NCBI GenBank assembly: GCA_021731285.1
Contig: JAKFXR010000034.1
Coordinates: 1-57,785, forward strand
Length of the DNA stretch: 57,785 nucleotides
Direction: 5' to 3'
Source of the DNA: Polaromonas sp.
GTDB lineage: Bacteria > Pseudomonadota > Gammaproteobacteria > Burkholderiales > Burkholderiaceae_C
Part shown: piece after piece, positions 18,477 through 27,358 of the stretch
How positions within the stretch are numbered: position 1 is the stretch's first letter
Layout: each line of letters begins with the position of its first letter
Notes under the pieces: model-generated
The model's database searches: none
Told to the model about the DNA's origin: nothing
The model's input: the letters and a program-made list of their open reading frames with translations, nothing else
Made by a program: the position numbers and the translations under genes

Positions 18477-18486
18477 GTTGGAATGA

Positions 18487-18506
18487 TACTGTATAAATAG
18501 ACAGTA
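18487..18506. promoter_or_regulatory. LexA/SOS box
   Basis: TACTGTATAAATAGACAGTA matches the LexA consensus (CTGT, eight bases, ACAG, inside TACTG...CAGTA). It is 10 nt upstream of the leftward 63-codon gene and umuDC, and 50 nt upstream of the rightward membrane-protein gene, so it may repress both directions. Confidence 0.9.
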
Positions 18507-18556
18507 TTGGGCAAGGCAGGTGGCACAATCTTTCCATCCACTGGGGGACTTGCTGA

Positions 18557-19816
18557 ATGAACAACAACGACTTTCCAAACGCCGACTGGCGCGGCCTCAG
18601 CGCCACGCGGCAATTTCTCGACCAGGCTGATCAAAACCGTCGGCTGCTCGGCCTTGGCCGGGATGCGTTCAATTCCGTGCGCGACGTGCTGTCCATCAAT
18701 GACAAGTTGTTCGGCGAGACCGAACGTCTCGCCAAGGCGTTCAGGGAGTTGGATGGCGGCTGGCGCAACAGCATCGCTAGCACCGCGCGAAGCGCAATGG
18801 ATTCCCATCAGCGGATGTTTGAAGCTGCCACCGGCCCGCTAATGAAGCTACGCGCCGACACCCTTTACGAAGATCAAATCAAGCGCGCGACTTCCGCTCT
18901 GGGCAATCCTCTGGCCAGCATGTTCAAGGACGCGAACGTAGCCAGCAGCATGTTCGATAGCCTGCGCGGCATCAGCGCCACCGACGCCATCGCCAAACAG
19001 ATCACGGCCTCGCTGCAGAGCCACACGCTCAGCCACCTCGCCGAACTCGCCAAGCCGCTCAGCAGCGTGAGCGACCAAATCTCCAAAGAATTGGACCGCG
19101 TCAAGGGGCTTGGGAGCATGTTCGACCCCGGCGACTGGGCGCGGCGCTTAGGCGTCCCCATGCTGGATGCTGCGTCGATCGCGACGGTCGCGCGGTCATG
19201 GGGCGCGGATGACGCCATGCGCGCTTTGCGAGGCATTGGCGGCGTCGACCTTGAAACCGTGCGGCAGATCGCAGCGCAGATTCGCGCGGAGGAGAGTTTG
19301 GGCGACGAGGCCACGCCCGGAAAGCTGTCGGGCGTGGGAAAGCAGGGCGGCGGAATGTCCCTCGAGCTGCTCCTCAGCATCTTCGCCATCGTTCTCTCGA
19401 TCGCGATGTATCAATGGCAGAAGGAAGACTCCGAGGAGATGGAAGCCAGGCTGAGGGCTGACAACCGCGCGTTGTCCGCACAAATCCAGGACTTGTCGAC
19501 CCGGGCCGAGGCCGCGGAACGTAGGAATGCGGAACGAATCGAAAATTTAACGAATGCCTTCGAGCGCGCGATGAACCAAATCGATGCCGGGGTGGCGACG
19601 CAATCAAAGTTCATCGTGCGAGCGCGTGGGGCCTCGATTCGCGCCAAGAAGGGCGGGCGCGCAACTGCCGGCGAAGCTCTCCCCGGTCAGTCCGTCACCC
19701 TGATTTCCGAGCAGGGGGATTGGATTGAGATCGCTTACTTCAACTATCAGACCGGGCAACAGGCAAGCGGGTGGGCGCTGAAGAAATACTTCGCGCGAGT
19801 CCGAGCCAGGCGATAG
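18557..19816 (+). CDS. Membrane protein with coiled coil and C-terminal SH3-like domain, divergent from umuDC
   Basis: 419 residues; ATG preceded by GGGGGA at 8 nt. The first 265 residues are predicted helical, rich in Ala and Ser, with no recognised motif. A membrane helix follows at about 267-286 (SLELLLSIFAIVLSIAMY), then a coiled coil about 290-345 (EEMEARLRADNRALSAQIQD), and a bacterial SH3-type domain about 353-417 with the usual ARGASIRAKKG...GDWIEIAY...GWALKKYF pattern. Such domains bind peptides or cell-wall material. The gene shares its upstream region with the SOS box of umuDC, so it may be damage-induced. Not a known umu-associated gene; a defence or stress-envelope role is possible. 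Confidence 0.7.
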   Translation: MNNNDFPNADWRGLSATRQFLDQADQNRRLLGLGRDAFNSVRDVLSINDKLFGETERLAKAFRELDGGWRNSIASTARSAMDSHQRMFEAATGPLMKLRADTLYEDQIKRATSALGNPLASMFKDANVASSMFDSLRGISATDAIAKQITASLQSHTLSHLAELAKPLSSVSDQISKELDRVKGLGSMFDPGDWARRLGVPMLDAASIATVARSWGADDAMRALRGIGGVDLETVRQIAAQIRAEESLGDEATPGKLSGVGKQGGGMSLELLLSIFAIVLSIAMYQWQKEDSEEMEARLRADNRALSAQIQDLSTRAEAAERRNAERIENLTNAFERAMNQIDAGVATQSKFIVRARGASIRAKKGGRATAGEALPGQSVTLISEQGDWIEIAYFNYQTGQQASGWALKKYFARVRARR

Positions 19817-19892
19817 TCGCATCCACAGAGTCTCGGGCGAGAGCCCTCGGTTCTGGCTGAGTTCGGCGCTTCTGCGCAGCAAGACTTAAAGA

Positions 19893-19970
<78 letters not shown>

Positions 19971-20107
19971 CGCTGGTCTGTTGGTGGCACGTCTCACCGG
20001 CAGGTTATCCTGCCGTTCATGGGTTACCCGATTGGTCGCACGCATGTGTGGTGACAAATACCTCTGGAGGCTAGAGAATCGATGAATAGCATAGAGAAGG
20101 ATTTTTC

Positions 20108-20224
20108 ATGAACATCGCAAAAGCCATCAACATTTGCCGTGGAGCCCACTCGCCAAGGGACTGCGTCACTCCCATCGCCATTGGGCCCGCAGCCCAAACG
20201 GTGCGCGTCCCGCGCAAACCGTGA
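20108..20224 (+). CDS. 38-codon ORF, possible remnant of a helix-turn-helix regulator
   Basis: ATG at 20108 after AGGATT, giving MNIAKAINICRGAHSPRDCV. The first eleven residues resemble the start of Xre-family regulators, and the +2 frame continues with AKGLRHSHRHWARSP, which faintly resembles the next helix, so this could be a frameshifted fragment. Alternatively it is a leader peptide, since its stop overlaps a GTG (GTGA at 20221) that opens the long downstream frame. Confidence 0.35.
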   Translation: MNIAKAINICRGAHSPRDCVTPIAIGPAAQTVRVPRKP

Positions 20225-21606
20225 GCAATAAAAAGATGCGCGAGTCAGGCGCGGCGCGACCCTCGCAGCCCAGCGGGAAAACGATCAAGCAAACTGCGGA
20301 CGAAAGCGTCCGTCGTCAAGTCGACGTGTCGGACCCCTTGTTCGTCGCAGCGGTGAGGCAGGCAAAAATATGGCGGACTGGCGATAGGACCCTCCATGAG
20401 GAATATCTGCGCACCGCAATGGATCGACTGCTGGCTGGGCAGATTCCGAGGGCCATCAGCGTCTCCATCGACTATCCAGGAGCGAGCACGTCTTGGACCT
20501 TTTCCTTCGGCGAAGGAGAGCTTGCGCGCGAAGTGCAGTTCGACTCCTCGCCGATGGAAGAACTATCCGTTCCGGAATTTAACGATGACGGGACGAGTCG
20601 GCATCTCCATTTGACCGAAATGCAGCCAAAGCAGATCGAGATGATCGCGAACGCCGGCATCGATTTTGAAACTTCCGCCACTCGGCCGCTCGTCCCCTCG
20701 CGAAAGGGCTTGATTAGGCTCGCGAATCAATCGTCGCTCATTTTTGCATCGAGGATCGACGAGGGACCGCGCGTTGACGCGTGGCGATTCTCCTTCGGGG
20801 TCCCTTGGAAGCGCGAGCAGACCAAAGATTATTTCGTGACCGTTCCTAAGTCCACGCCATGGGAGCTGCAATACGAATTTCAAAACGCAGCGCGTCACGA
20901 AGCCGTCGAAGGCGTCGTAGTTAAAAACCATGGAGGGGCGATGGGCAGGAACGAGGCTCAGATCGTTCTCGACAGGTTGAGCAAGATCGCGTCGAGCTAC
21001 AAAGAGATGAACGCGCTCGACTATCAATTCATGAACAACTACGCGAACGCCCACCGTGAGTTGGTGAACGTTTTCACCCAGATGGACAGCGAAATTCGCG
21101 ATGAGATGATGCTGTTGGCCTATGAGGAGGTGTCCCCCTTGGAAGCGTTGTCGAAGCTTGACCATCGGAACACCGAGCAGACAAATTTTGGGCGGTTTCT
21201 TGTGCTTGTGCGTTTTTGCTGCGGATACTTCGGAAACTTGGCGCAAGGCGACAGGTTGACGGACGAGGAGGTTGTCGCGCTCATGTTTGCTTATGAATGC
21301 TATTGGCGCGAGGGAGAGGATTTTCTATTGGGCAATTTGGTGGATAGCATGCTGCGTCGAATTGGTCCAAGCGGGTCCTGGTCGTGGCCGCCGGAACCCG
21401 ACTTCCAAGGCTTGGAGAGCAATCGTCAGCGCCAATGGCTCGCGCGCGAGGTGGGGAAGGAAATACTTGAACTGGCGACTTTTTATCGGCATTCCCAGCC
21501 GGGCTTAGAGGCTTTCAGCATGAGCAAGCCCACCAAGCCAACCTTTCGCGATTTCAAGGCGACTCGAAACCAGATCAACGCTGTCGCGAAGTCATTGGAG
21601 CAGTAA
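20221..21606 (+). CDS. Hypothetical protein of unknown function in the accessory region
   Basis: 461 residues from the GTG at 20221, which overlaps the stop of the preceding small ORF; an ATG at 20134 in the same frame would overlap that ORF and encode an unlikely Arg/His-rich tail. The protein appears soluble. The N-terminal third is Ser/Lys/Thr-rich, the middle contains beta-type stretches (SVSIDYPGASTSWTFSFGEG), and the C-terminal half is helical (YQFMNNYANAHRELVNVF). No catalytic motif was recognised. It may be an uncharacterised defence or regulatory component given its setting, but nothing in the sequence shows that. Confidence 0.65.
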   Translation: MSNKKMRESGAARPSQPSGKTIKQTADESVRRQVDVSDPLFVAAVRQAKIWRTGDRTLHEEYLRTAMDRLLAGQIPRAISVSIDYPGASTSWTFSFGEGELAREVQFDSSPMEELSVPEFNDDGTSRHLHLTEMQPKQIEMIANAGIDFETSATRPLVPSRKGLIRLANQSSLIFASRIDEGPRVDAWRFSFGVPWKREQTKDYFVTVPKSTPWELQYEFQNAARHEAVEGVVVKNHGGAMGRNEAQIVLDRLSKIASSYKEMNALDYQFMNNYANAHRELVNVFTQMDSEIRDEMMLLAYEEVSPLEALSKLDHRNTEQTNFGRFLVLVRFCCGYFGNLAQGDRLTDEEVVALMFAYECYWREGEDFLLGNLVDSMLRRIGPSGSWSWPPEPDFQGLESNRQRQWLAREVGKEILELATFYRHSQPGLEAFSMSKPTKPTFRDFKATRNQINAVAKSLEQ

Positions 21607-21751
21607 GTGGAGATGGCCGAGTCGCCTCTGGAGGGCACTTGGCACTCTGCGCTTTGGCATTGAGATCTGTTGCCGCTAATTGAGGCTGTCAGATTCATAG
21701 ATGGGTAAGGTGCCAATGTTTCGCCACCGCCCGGCGTAGGTTGCGTGGCTG

Positions 21752-22105
21752 CTAGTCGCGCCAGGTTTTAGCTTCAGCAATAAATGGAAGCATCAGCAAT
21801 AAGTTGGTTGCGCCTAGGCCAACCAGCGCCACCTGCGAAAACTCTGGGATTAGAAGCGCGCCAAAAACGGCCACCGCGGCAAATGCGCAGAAAATGCGTC
21901 CCGCTCGATTGAGCGTCGAACTTGCGCGAAGCTTTTTTACCCTAAATCCAAGTGCCATGTCCGCCATAATGACGAGCACATCAAACCCCATACAGCCCAT
22001 CCCTAGTTGCCACAAGGAATCGCTCGTTACCGAAAAAATGCCCAACGCCGCGACGACGGCGAGCGCGGGGACTTGAAATCCCAGCACGACAAGCAGCATT
22101 GGCAT
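21752..22105 (-). CDS. Small hydrophobic membrane protein, downstream of a metallopeptidase gene
   Basis: 117 residues from the ATG at 22105, which has GGGAGG six bases upstream; a further in-frame ATG at 22132 lacks such a site. Four hydrophobic segments are visible (PMLLVVLGFQVPALAVVAAL, WQLGMGCMGFDVLVIMADMA, IFCAFAAVAVFGALLIPEF, VALVGLGATNLLLMLPFIA). It follows the HELGH peptidase gene by 56 nt on the same strand, so the two are probably co-transcribed and may act together at the membrane. No family recognised. Confidence 0.6.
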   Translation of the reverse strand: MPMLLVVLGFQVPALAVVAALGIFSVTSDSLWQLGMGCMGFDVLVIMADMALGFRVKKLRASSTLNRAGRIFCAFAAVAVFGALLIPEFSQVALVGLGATNLLLMLPFIAEAKTWRD

Positions 22106-22161
22106 GGTCGCCTCCCTTCCCAGACCAACCAACCTACGAGATCAAGTGGTTCGGCGCAAGG

Positions 22162-22758
22162 TCAAGGTGAGAACCAGGAAGGCTTCAAGCCATTGAGCCT
22201 TTCCTTCTTATTCGAATAGAAGGCACGTAGGTTGGGAGATCGCAGGGGGATCACGAGGTCGATGCCGTCTGTCATTGCTTGGACGGATGTCATGCGAGCC
22301 CCACGACGGTCAGCCTCCCATTCGAAGCACATGGTCTTCCTCCCGGCAATGGTCGCTACGCCCATTAGCGTAACACTTGCGGATTGAAGTGAAGGAACGA
22401 TTGCCGCCAACGACAAAAGGCTTATTGTGGTCCCCAGACCGAATGCTACCGCGATCGCTGCGGCGAACCCTATCGCATCGTGCCAACCTTCGTCATGCCC
22501 AAGTTCATGGGCTATCAAATACCGTCGAAGCTTCGGGTCGGCGGCGAGCAGGTCCCGAGAAATGTTAATCCATTCGCCGGTAGTCCACGCCGCGTGACCA
22601 TCCCCTTCTTGCGGAATTGGGTGAACGCGCAATCGAGGCTCGCGGTTGCGCACACGACCCGAAACGGAGTTGCCCGCGATTGCTGCGATATCGTTCATCC
22701 ATAACGTCAACTGGACCTTCTCCGCAGTCGTAAGGTTCTCAAGCGGGATGGCCGTCAT
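22162..22758 (-). CDS. M48-like membrane zinc metallopeptidase
   Basis: 198 residues. HELGH at 84-88 gives two zinc-binding His and the catalytic Glu; the third ligand is probably a Glu in FEWEADRRGA (about 146-150), the ExxxD-type motif of M48 peptidases. Between them lie two hydrophobic segments (about 95-118 and 120-138), as in HtpX-like enzymes. The size is small for HtpX (about 290), so this is a minimal relative. The target is unknown. It heads a two-gene leftward unit with the small membrane protein and sits among accessory genes. Confidence 0.7.
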   Translation of the reverse strand: MTAIPLENLTTAEKVQLTLWMNDIAAIAGNSVSGRVRNREPRLRVHPIPQEGDGHAAWTTGEWINISRDLLAADPKLRRYLIAHELGHDEGWHDAIGFAAAIAVAFGLGTTISLLSLAAIVPSLQSASVTLMGVATIAGRKTMCFEWEADRRGARMTSVQAMTDGIDLVIPLRSPNLRAFYSNKKERLNGLKPSWFSP

Positions 22759-22893
22759 GAGGTTAAGGCGGGATAAGTCATGCGATTAAAGCGTGCAGAA
22801 GATATCAATGATCGTAACGCCTGCATCGAGCAGCCGCCTTGGTAAATACGATAAGCGCGCGAGCGACGGATCTTGACGGATCTGCCTCGGACG

Positions 22894-24288
22894 CTATGCC
22901 TGTTTGTTAAGACGCCTGCTGATTTCTCTCGCCAGCGGCAAAGCAATGGCGTTTCCAGCATGCCGTAGGGCATGCCGGCGGTTCTCGTGCTGGACAGCCC
23001 ACTCCGGCATTCCCTGCATGCGGGCGGCCTCTCGCGGCGTGAGCGGCCTGGCCCCGCCATTGACCTTGTAGGCCCCGGTGAACTGGGCTGCTCCGCCGCT
23101 CCCGGCCAGGAGCGAGATGCCCACGCCCTTTGGCGAGTAGACCCTGTAGCCCTGGCTGTTTTTGCCCCGGACGAAGCCAACGCGGTGCATCTTGCCGACG
23201 CGGATCGCGGGTTCCGGCTGTAGGTCGGTGAGTTCGTCTTCCATGAGGGTGGCTGGCAAGTCCGGCTCCATGATGTCGGCCACGCATGCGGTGGGCGCGC
23301 TTTCGTCAGGAAATACGTAACCGAGCAGCGAGTCTACGTCCACGCCAATGCGGGTGCAGATCAGGATGGACCGCTCGCGGTCTTGAGGCACTCCAAAGCC
23401 TGCGGCGTTCATGGCCCGGGCCTGCACGCGGTAGCCGGCCGCGTTCATGGTGGCGATGAATTCGTCGCAGTGCTTGCCGGCATCCAGGGTCAGGAAGCGG
23501 CGAGCGCACTCCACGATGACGACTTTGGCATCGACTTCACCCAGCACCCGCATGGCGTGCTTGTAGGCATTGGCAAGCACTGGATCGGCAAAGCCCAAGC
23601 CGTTTCCGGCCGGGGAGAAAGCCTGGCAAAGCAGGCCGACTGTCACGAAGTCCACTTTGGTCATGGAGCAATCCAGCGTGCAGATGTCGCCATGCGTGCG
23701 AAGCGGGCGGACGTTCTTACGGTAGACCGCCATGGCTTCGGGATCGATCTCGCAGGCGAGTTCAACCTTTGCCCCGAGGCTCATGAGGCCCATGGAGAAG
23801 CCGCCGTGGCCGCCTGCGAACAAGTCGATGACGGTCATGCCGCGAAGAGGTAGGGTCTCGTCCTTGTCTCGGACCTTACTGATCGCCGTCGCCATCCACT
23901 CCCGCAGGCTCTCGACCTTGTCCGCCCAATCCACGGAGTCGGAGGTGCGGTGCTTCTGGGCGCGAACCATGCGAAGACCCCGATCCATCGCCGCCTCGAC
24001 GGCTTCACTTCTGCTCTCAAAGCGTTTGGAGCCCGAGTGCAGAGGACTGACGTCCATAGGCAGCCCATCGGCTCGGCACGCCCAGCCAGGCTCCGCGATC
24101 CACTGGCCTTCTTCGACCGCGTGGGCTCTCACAGTGAACTCAATGCCATGCGGCTCCTTTAAGAGCTTGGCAGAACTGAACTTTCGGATGAGGACGAATG
24201 TAGGTTGGGCAATGACGCCGCGCGTGTTGAAGAGGGAGGGCGCGACTGCGCTCTTGGCGATGCCGACAACGGCTTGATTAACTTTCAC
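22894..24288 (-). CDS. C5-cytosine DNA methyltransferase, solitary, with atypical active-site motifs
   Basis: 464 residues from a GTG at 24288 with GGAG upstream; the frame is open for another 17 codons. Motif I is DLFAGGHGGFS (about residue 155), motif IV is LCQAFSPAGNGLGF (catalytic Cys near 221) in place of PCQPFS, motif VI is VECARRF in place of ENV, motif VIII is QDRERS, and motif X is AGNAIALPLA. An N-terminal extension of about 145 residues has no recognised domain. The key Cys, Glu and Arg are kept, so it should be active. No restriction enzyme or Vsr-like gene is adjacent, suggesting an orphan protective or regulatory methylase typical of mobile elements. Confidence 0.85.
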   Translation of the reverse strand: MKVNQAVVGIAKSAVAPSLFNTRGVIAQPTFVLIRKFSSAKLLKEPHGIEFTVRAHAVEEGQWIAEPGWACRADGLPMDVSPLHSGSKRFESRSEAVEAAMDRGLRMVRAQKHRTSDSVDWADKVESLREWMATAISKVRDKDETLPLRGMTVIDLFAGGHGGFSMGLMSLGAKVELACEIDPEAMAVYRKNVRPLRTHGDICTLDCSMTKVDFVTVGLLCQAFSPAGNGLGFADPVLANAYKHAMRVLGEVDAKVVIVECARRFLTLDAGKHCDEFIATMNAAGYRVQARAMNAAGFGVPQDRERSILICTRIGVDVDSLLGYVFPDESAPTACVADIMEPDLPATLMEDELTDLQPEPAIRVGKMHRVGFVRGKNSQGYRVYSPKGVGISLLAGSGGAAQFTGAYKVNGGARPLTPREAARMQGMPEWAVQHENRRHALRHAGNAIALPLAREISRRLNKQA

Positions 24289-25134
24289 TTGGGGTGCTCC
24301 GAAGCATTCGCCACAGCTCACGCCATGGCCCCACGGCAATCGCCATGGGTGCTTCGGACGCCGGTTTCGCGGAGACCCGCTAGCGGCTCCGCCGGCGGCA
24401 TGCCGGCGTCATATTCGACAGCCCGTCCGAGGATGATTCCCCGCCGCTTCATGCGGCTTAGCTGTATCGATTTGGGCGTAGTTCCCAGGTGCTTGTCGGC
24501 CTTCTTAGCCCTCGCGTTTCATGCCATCGCGAGGGGAGGGTTCTGCCATCAAAAATGGGTTTGAGCCGATGCCTCAATTGTATGGAGAGCTGCGGATTTG
24601 AGGCGTTCGGCCGTGCTCGATCTTGCGCTCAACTTCCCTCAAGGGTGCGGGTGCTCTGGGGGGACTGCGAAAGCGAGATTGAAGCCCGCGCTCAGGGAAA
24701 ATTAATGAACCCCTTGGTAGTGGACCATCATGGGCGTGTGTTTTCCGGCCGGGCTGGCCATGTCGGAAGGAAGGTCTGGAAGGTTCACTGGAGTTTCAGG
24801 CGGCGTCGGTGAGGGGCTGAATACACGGGTGAACTCAGGGTTGCAGCAGGCAGCGGGCCGAACCGGGGAAAATAATAGCACCTGCCGGTCCCGACTGGCG
24901 GTACATCGCTTTCAAGCACCGCCGCTGCGGCTTGTCAAGGTAAAAAGCGGGGGTGCACGGCAGTGTGCACAAAACCTTACAAAACGCCGCGAAGAATTCG
25001 ACTAAGCAGCGCCGATTCTTCCAAGTAGACTCACAGAACCGAAAGTTGCAGCGCCAAAACAGTGCCACAGGCCGGGCCGTGCCGCACCTGCGGCGATGGC
25101 GCCCGGCTTGAAGACTTCTCCAACAAGGACGCCC
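24289..25134. other. 846-bp stretch without a convincing gene, probable island boundary
   Basis: Short open frames exist but none has a good start site, plausible composition or family resemblance. A GC-rich hairpin (CGCCGGC at 24390-24396 with GCCGGCG at 24402-24408) is visible. I found no tRNA, integrase remnant or repeated attachment core. The region separates accessory genes from the polyene cluster and must hold the promoter for the latter's rightward genes. Confidence 0.5.
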
Positions 25135-26487
25135 ATGACCCCACCTAGCTCACCGACCGACTCGGCCACTGCCGTCCACAGTGAGTGCGATGTCCTGGTG
25201 ATAGGTGGGGGGCCTGCAGGCTCTACCGCAGGCGCACTGCTGGCCCAAAAGGGCCTCAAGGTGGTGGTGCTGGAGAAAGAGCACCATCCGCGCTTTCACA
25301 TCGGCGAATCCCTGCTCCCGGCCAATTTGCCCCTGCTTGAAAAGCTGGGCGTCGCAGATGCGGTCAAGGCCATAGGCATGGAAAAGTGGGGCGCAGAGTT
25401 TGTCTCACCCTGGCATGAAAGCAAAAGCCAGACCTTCATGTTTGGCGACGCGTGGGACAAGTCCATGCCCTATTCCTACCAGGTCAGGCGCTCGGAGTTC
25501 GACGAAATCCTCATTCGCAACGCGGCCAGGGTCGGGGCTCAGGTGATCGAGGGTTGTCGGGTCAAGACGGTGGACCTGGGTTCCGGCAGCGACGGCGCCA
25601 CGATTCACGCGCAGCACGATGATGGGCGGCTTGAAAGCTGGCGGACCCGTCTTGTGGTGGACGCCTCGGGCCGCGACACCGTGTTGGGCAAACAGCTGGA
25701 TATCAAACGTCGCAATCCGAAACACAACAGCTCTGCGCTCTATGGCCACTTCACCGGCGCGGCCCGGCACCCGGGGCAGGCCGAGGGCAACATCACCATC
25801 TTCTGGTTTGAGCACGGCTGGTTCTGGTTGATTCCGCTGCTTGACGGCGCCACCAGCATAGGCGCGGTGGTCTGGCCGCACTACCTCAAGAGCCGGACCA
25901 AACCGGTCAGGGAGTTTTTTCTGGACACGATTGCCATGTGTCCGGCCCTGGCTGAGCGGCTGGCCCATGCCACGCTGTCGTCCGAGGTCGAGGCCACGGG
26001 CAATTTTTCCTATGCCTGTGATCGAACCCACGGTCCCAACTATTTGCTCATCGGGGACGCCTTCACCTTCATTGACCCGGTGTTTTCATCGGGTGTCATG
26101 CTGGCCATGCAGGGCGGTTTTGTGGCAGCCGAAACGGTGGACACCTGCTTGCGCGAGCCTGCAAAAGCGTCAGCAGCCCTGGCGCGCTTTGATCAGCAGG
26201 TGCGGATGGGACCCAAAGAGTTCTCCTGGTTTATTTACCGCGTGACCAACCCGACCATGCGCGACCTGTTCATGGCGCCGAGCAACATATGGCGGGTCAA
26301 GGAAGCGCTGCTGTCCATGCTGGCCGGTGATATTTTCGGCAAAACACCGATCTGGCGTTCTCTGGCTATTCTCAAGAGCATCTTCTACATAGCCTCACTC
26401 CTGAATTTCAAACGTTCCTGGCAGGCCATGCGTCTGCGCAAAGCCAACATTCGCGTCGTGGACGGCGCAGAGACGGCGGCACAGTGA
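25135..26487 (+). CDS. FAD-dependent oxidoreductase of the tryptophan-halogenase family, aryl-polyene cluster
   Basis: 450 residues from the ATG at 25135, chosen because AAGGA sits 6 nt upstream; an earlier ATG at 25096 lacks one. FAD-binding GGGPAGS is near the N-terminus, GDAFTFIDPVFSSGV is the second FAD motif, and HGWFWLIPL fits the WxWxIP signature of flavin halogenases. Members occur in xanthomonadin and flexirubin-type pigment clusters, where they halogenate or otherwise modify the aryl head group. Whether it halogenates cannot be judged from sequence alone. First gene of the rightward three-gene unit; the next start overlaps its stop as GTGA. Confidence 0.85.
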   Translation: MTPPSSPTDSATAVHSECDVLVIGGGPAGSTAGALLAQKGLKVVVLEKEHHPRFHIGESLLPANLPLLEKLGVADAVKAIGMEKWGAEFVSPWHESKSQTFMFGDAWDKSMPYSYQVRRSEFDEILIRNAARVGAQVIEGCRVKTVDLGSGSDGATIHAQHDDGRLESWRTRLVVDASGRDTVLGKQLDIKRRNPKHNSSALYGHFTGAARHPGQAEGNITIFWFEHGWFWLIPLLDGATSIGAVVWPHYLKSRTKPVREFFLDTIAMCPALAERLAHATLSSEVEATGNFSYACDRTHGPNYLLIGDAFTFIDPVFSSGVMLAMQGGFVAAETVDTCLREPAKASAALARFDQQVRMGPKEFSWFIYRVTNPTMRDLFMAPSNIWRVKEALLSMLAGDIFGKTPIWRSLAILKSIFYIASLLNFKRSWQAMRLRKANIRVVDGAETAAQ

Positions 26488-27323
26488 ACATCGACACGCG
26501 GACGGACTCCATTGATCACAAGCCCGAGATTGTGCTGACAGGGCGGCGCCCAAGTCGCGCGGGCCGCAGGGCCTGGCATGAAACCCTCCGGCTGCACCTG
26601 GGCTTTGTGGTGCTCGGCCTGATCTGTCTGGCGGTGTCATTGCTGGCCTTTGGTCTGCGTGCGGTTTTGCCCCGGACGATGAGCAAACGCATCGGTCGAC
26701 ACATCGTCACCCGGACAGCCCAGGCTTATTTGCGCTTTCTGACCCTGATGGGGGCCTGCCGCTTTGACCTGAGCGAACTCGACGCGCTGCGGGATGCGCC
26801 GGCCATGGTCATCGCGCCCAACCACCCGTCCTTGCTTGACGCGGTCATGATCTTGTCGCGACTGCCCAATGCGGCGTGCATCATGAAGGCGGATATCGTC
26901 AACAGTGTTTTTTTTGGAGCTGGCGCCCGGTTGACGGGCTATATCCGCAACACGCCGCTGCGCACCATGGTGCAGTTGGCAGTTGCCGATCTGCATCAAG
27001 GCAGCCATTTGCTGCTCTTTCCGGAAGGCACACGCACCACCCGGTTTCCCGTGGGCGCCATGCAGGGAACCACCGGACTGATTGCCAAGAATGCAGGCGT
27101 AGCGGTGCAGACCGTGTTCATCGAGACCAACTCCGGGTTTTTGGGCAAAGGCTGGTCCCTGCTCTGGACACCGAAAATGCCCATCACCTACCGCGTCCGG
27201 CTGGGCAAACGCTTTGACCCTCCCCAGCACACCGCGCGTTTTGTCAGCGAGCTGCAAAGCTACTTTGAGTCCGAGATGGCGCATGCCCGGCTTCCCGAAT
27301 TTCCCGTCAGGCCGCCTCTCTGA
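26484..27323 (+). CDS. PlsC-like 1-acylglycerol-phosphate acyltransferase, aryl-polyene cluster
   Basis: 279 residues from a GTG overlapping the previous stop. The acyltransferase motif NHPSLLD (HX4D) and FPEGTRTTRFPVG block III are present. A hydrophobic stretch LGFVVLGLICLAVSLLAFGL near residues 34-53 anchors it to the inner membrane. In aryl-polyene and xanthomonadin clusters such enzymes move the polyene chain onto a lipid or glycerol carrier. It sits between the flavoprotein and a glycosyltransferase gene in one unit. Confidence 0.85.
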   Translation: MNIDTRTDSIDHKPEIVLTGRRPSRAGRRAWHETLRLHLGFVVLGLICLAVSLLAFGLRAVLPRTMSKRIGRHIVTRTAQAYLRFLTLMGACRFDLSELDALRDAPAMVIAPNHPSLLDAVMILSRLPNAACIMKADIVNSVFFGAGARLTGYIRNTPLRTMVQLAVADLHQGSHLLLFPEGTRTTRFPVGAMQGTTGLIAKNAGVAVQTVFIETNSGFLGKGWSLLWTPKMPITYRVRLGKRFDPPQHTARFVSELQSYFESEMAHARLPEFPVRPPL

Positions 27324-27358
27324 ACTGCTGATGGTGGTGTTTTCCGTGTCCCTTTTTC

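Noticed and set aside
24289-25134. tRNA gene as integration site, or small genes at 24489-24812
   Set aside because: No cloverleaf or T-loop consensus could be assembled, and the small frames lack support.
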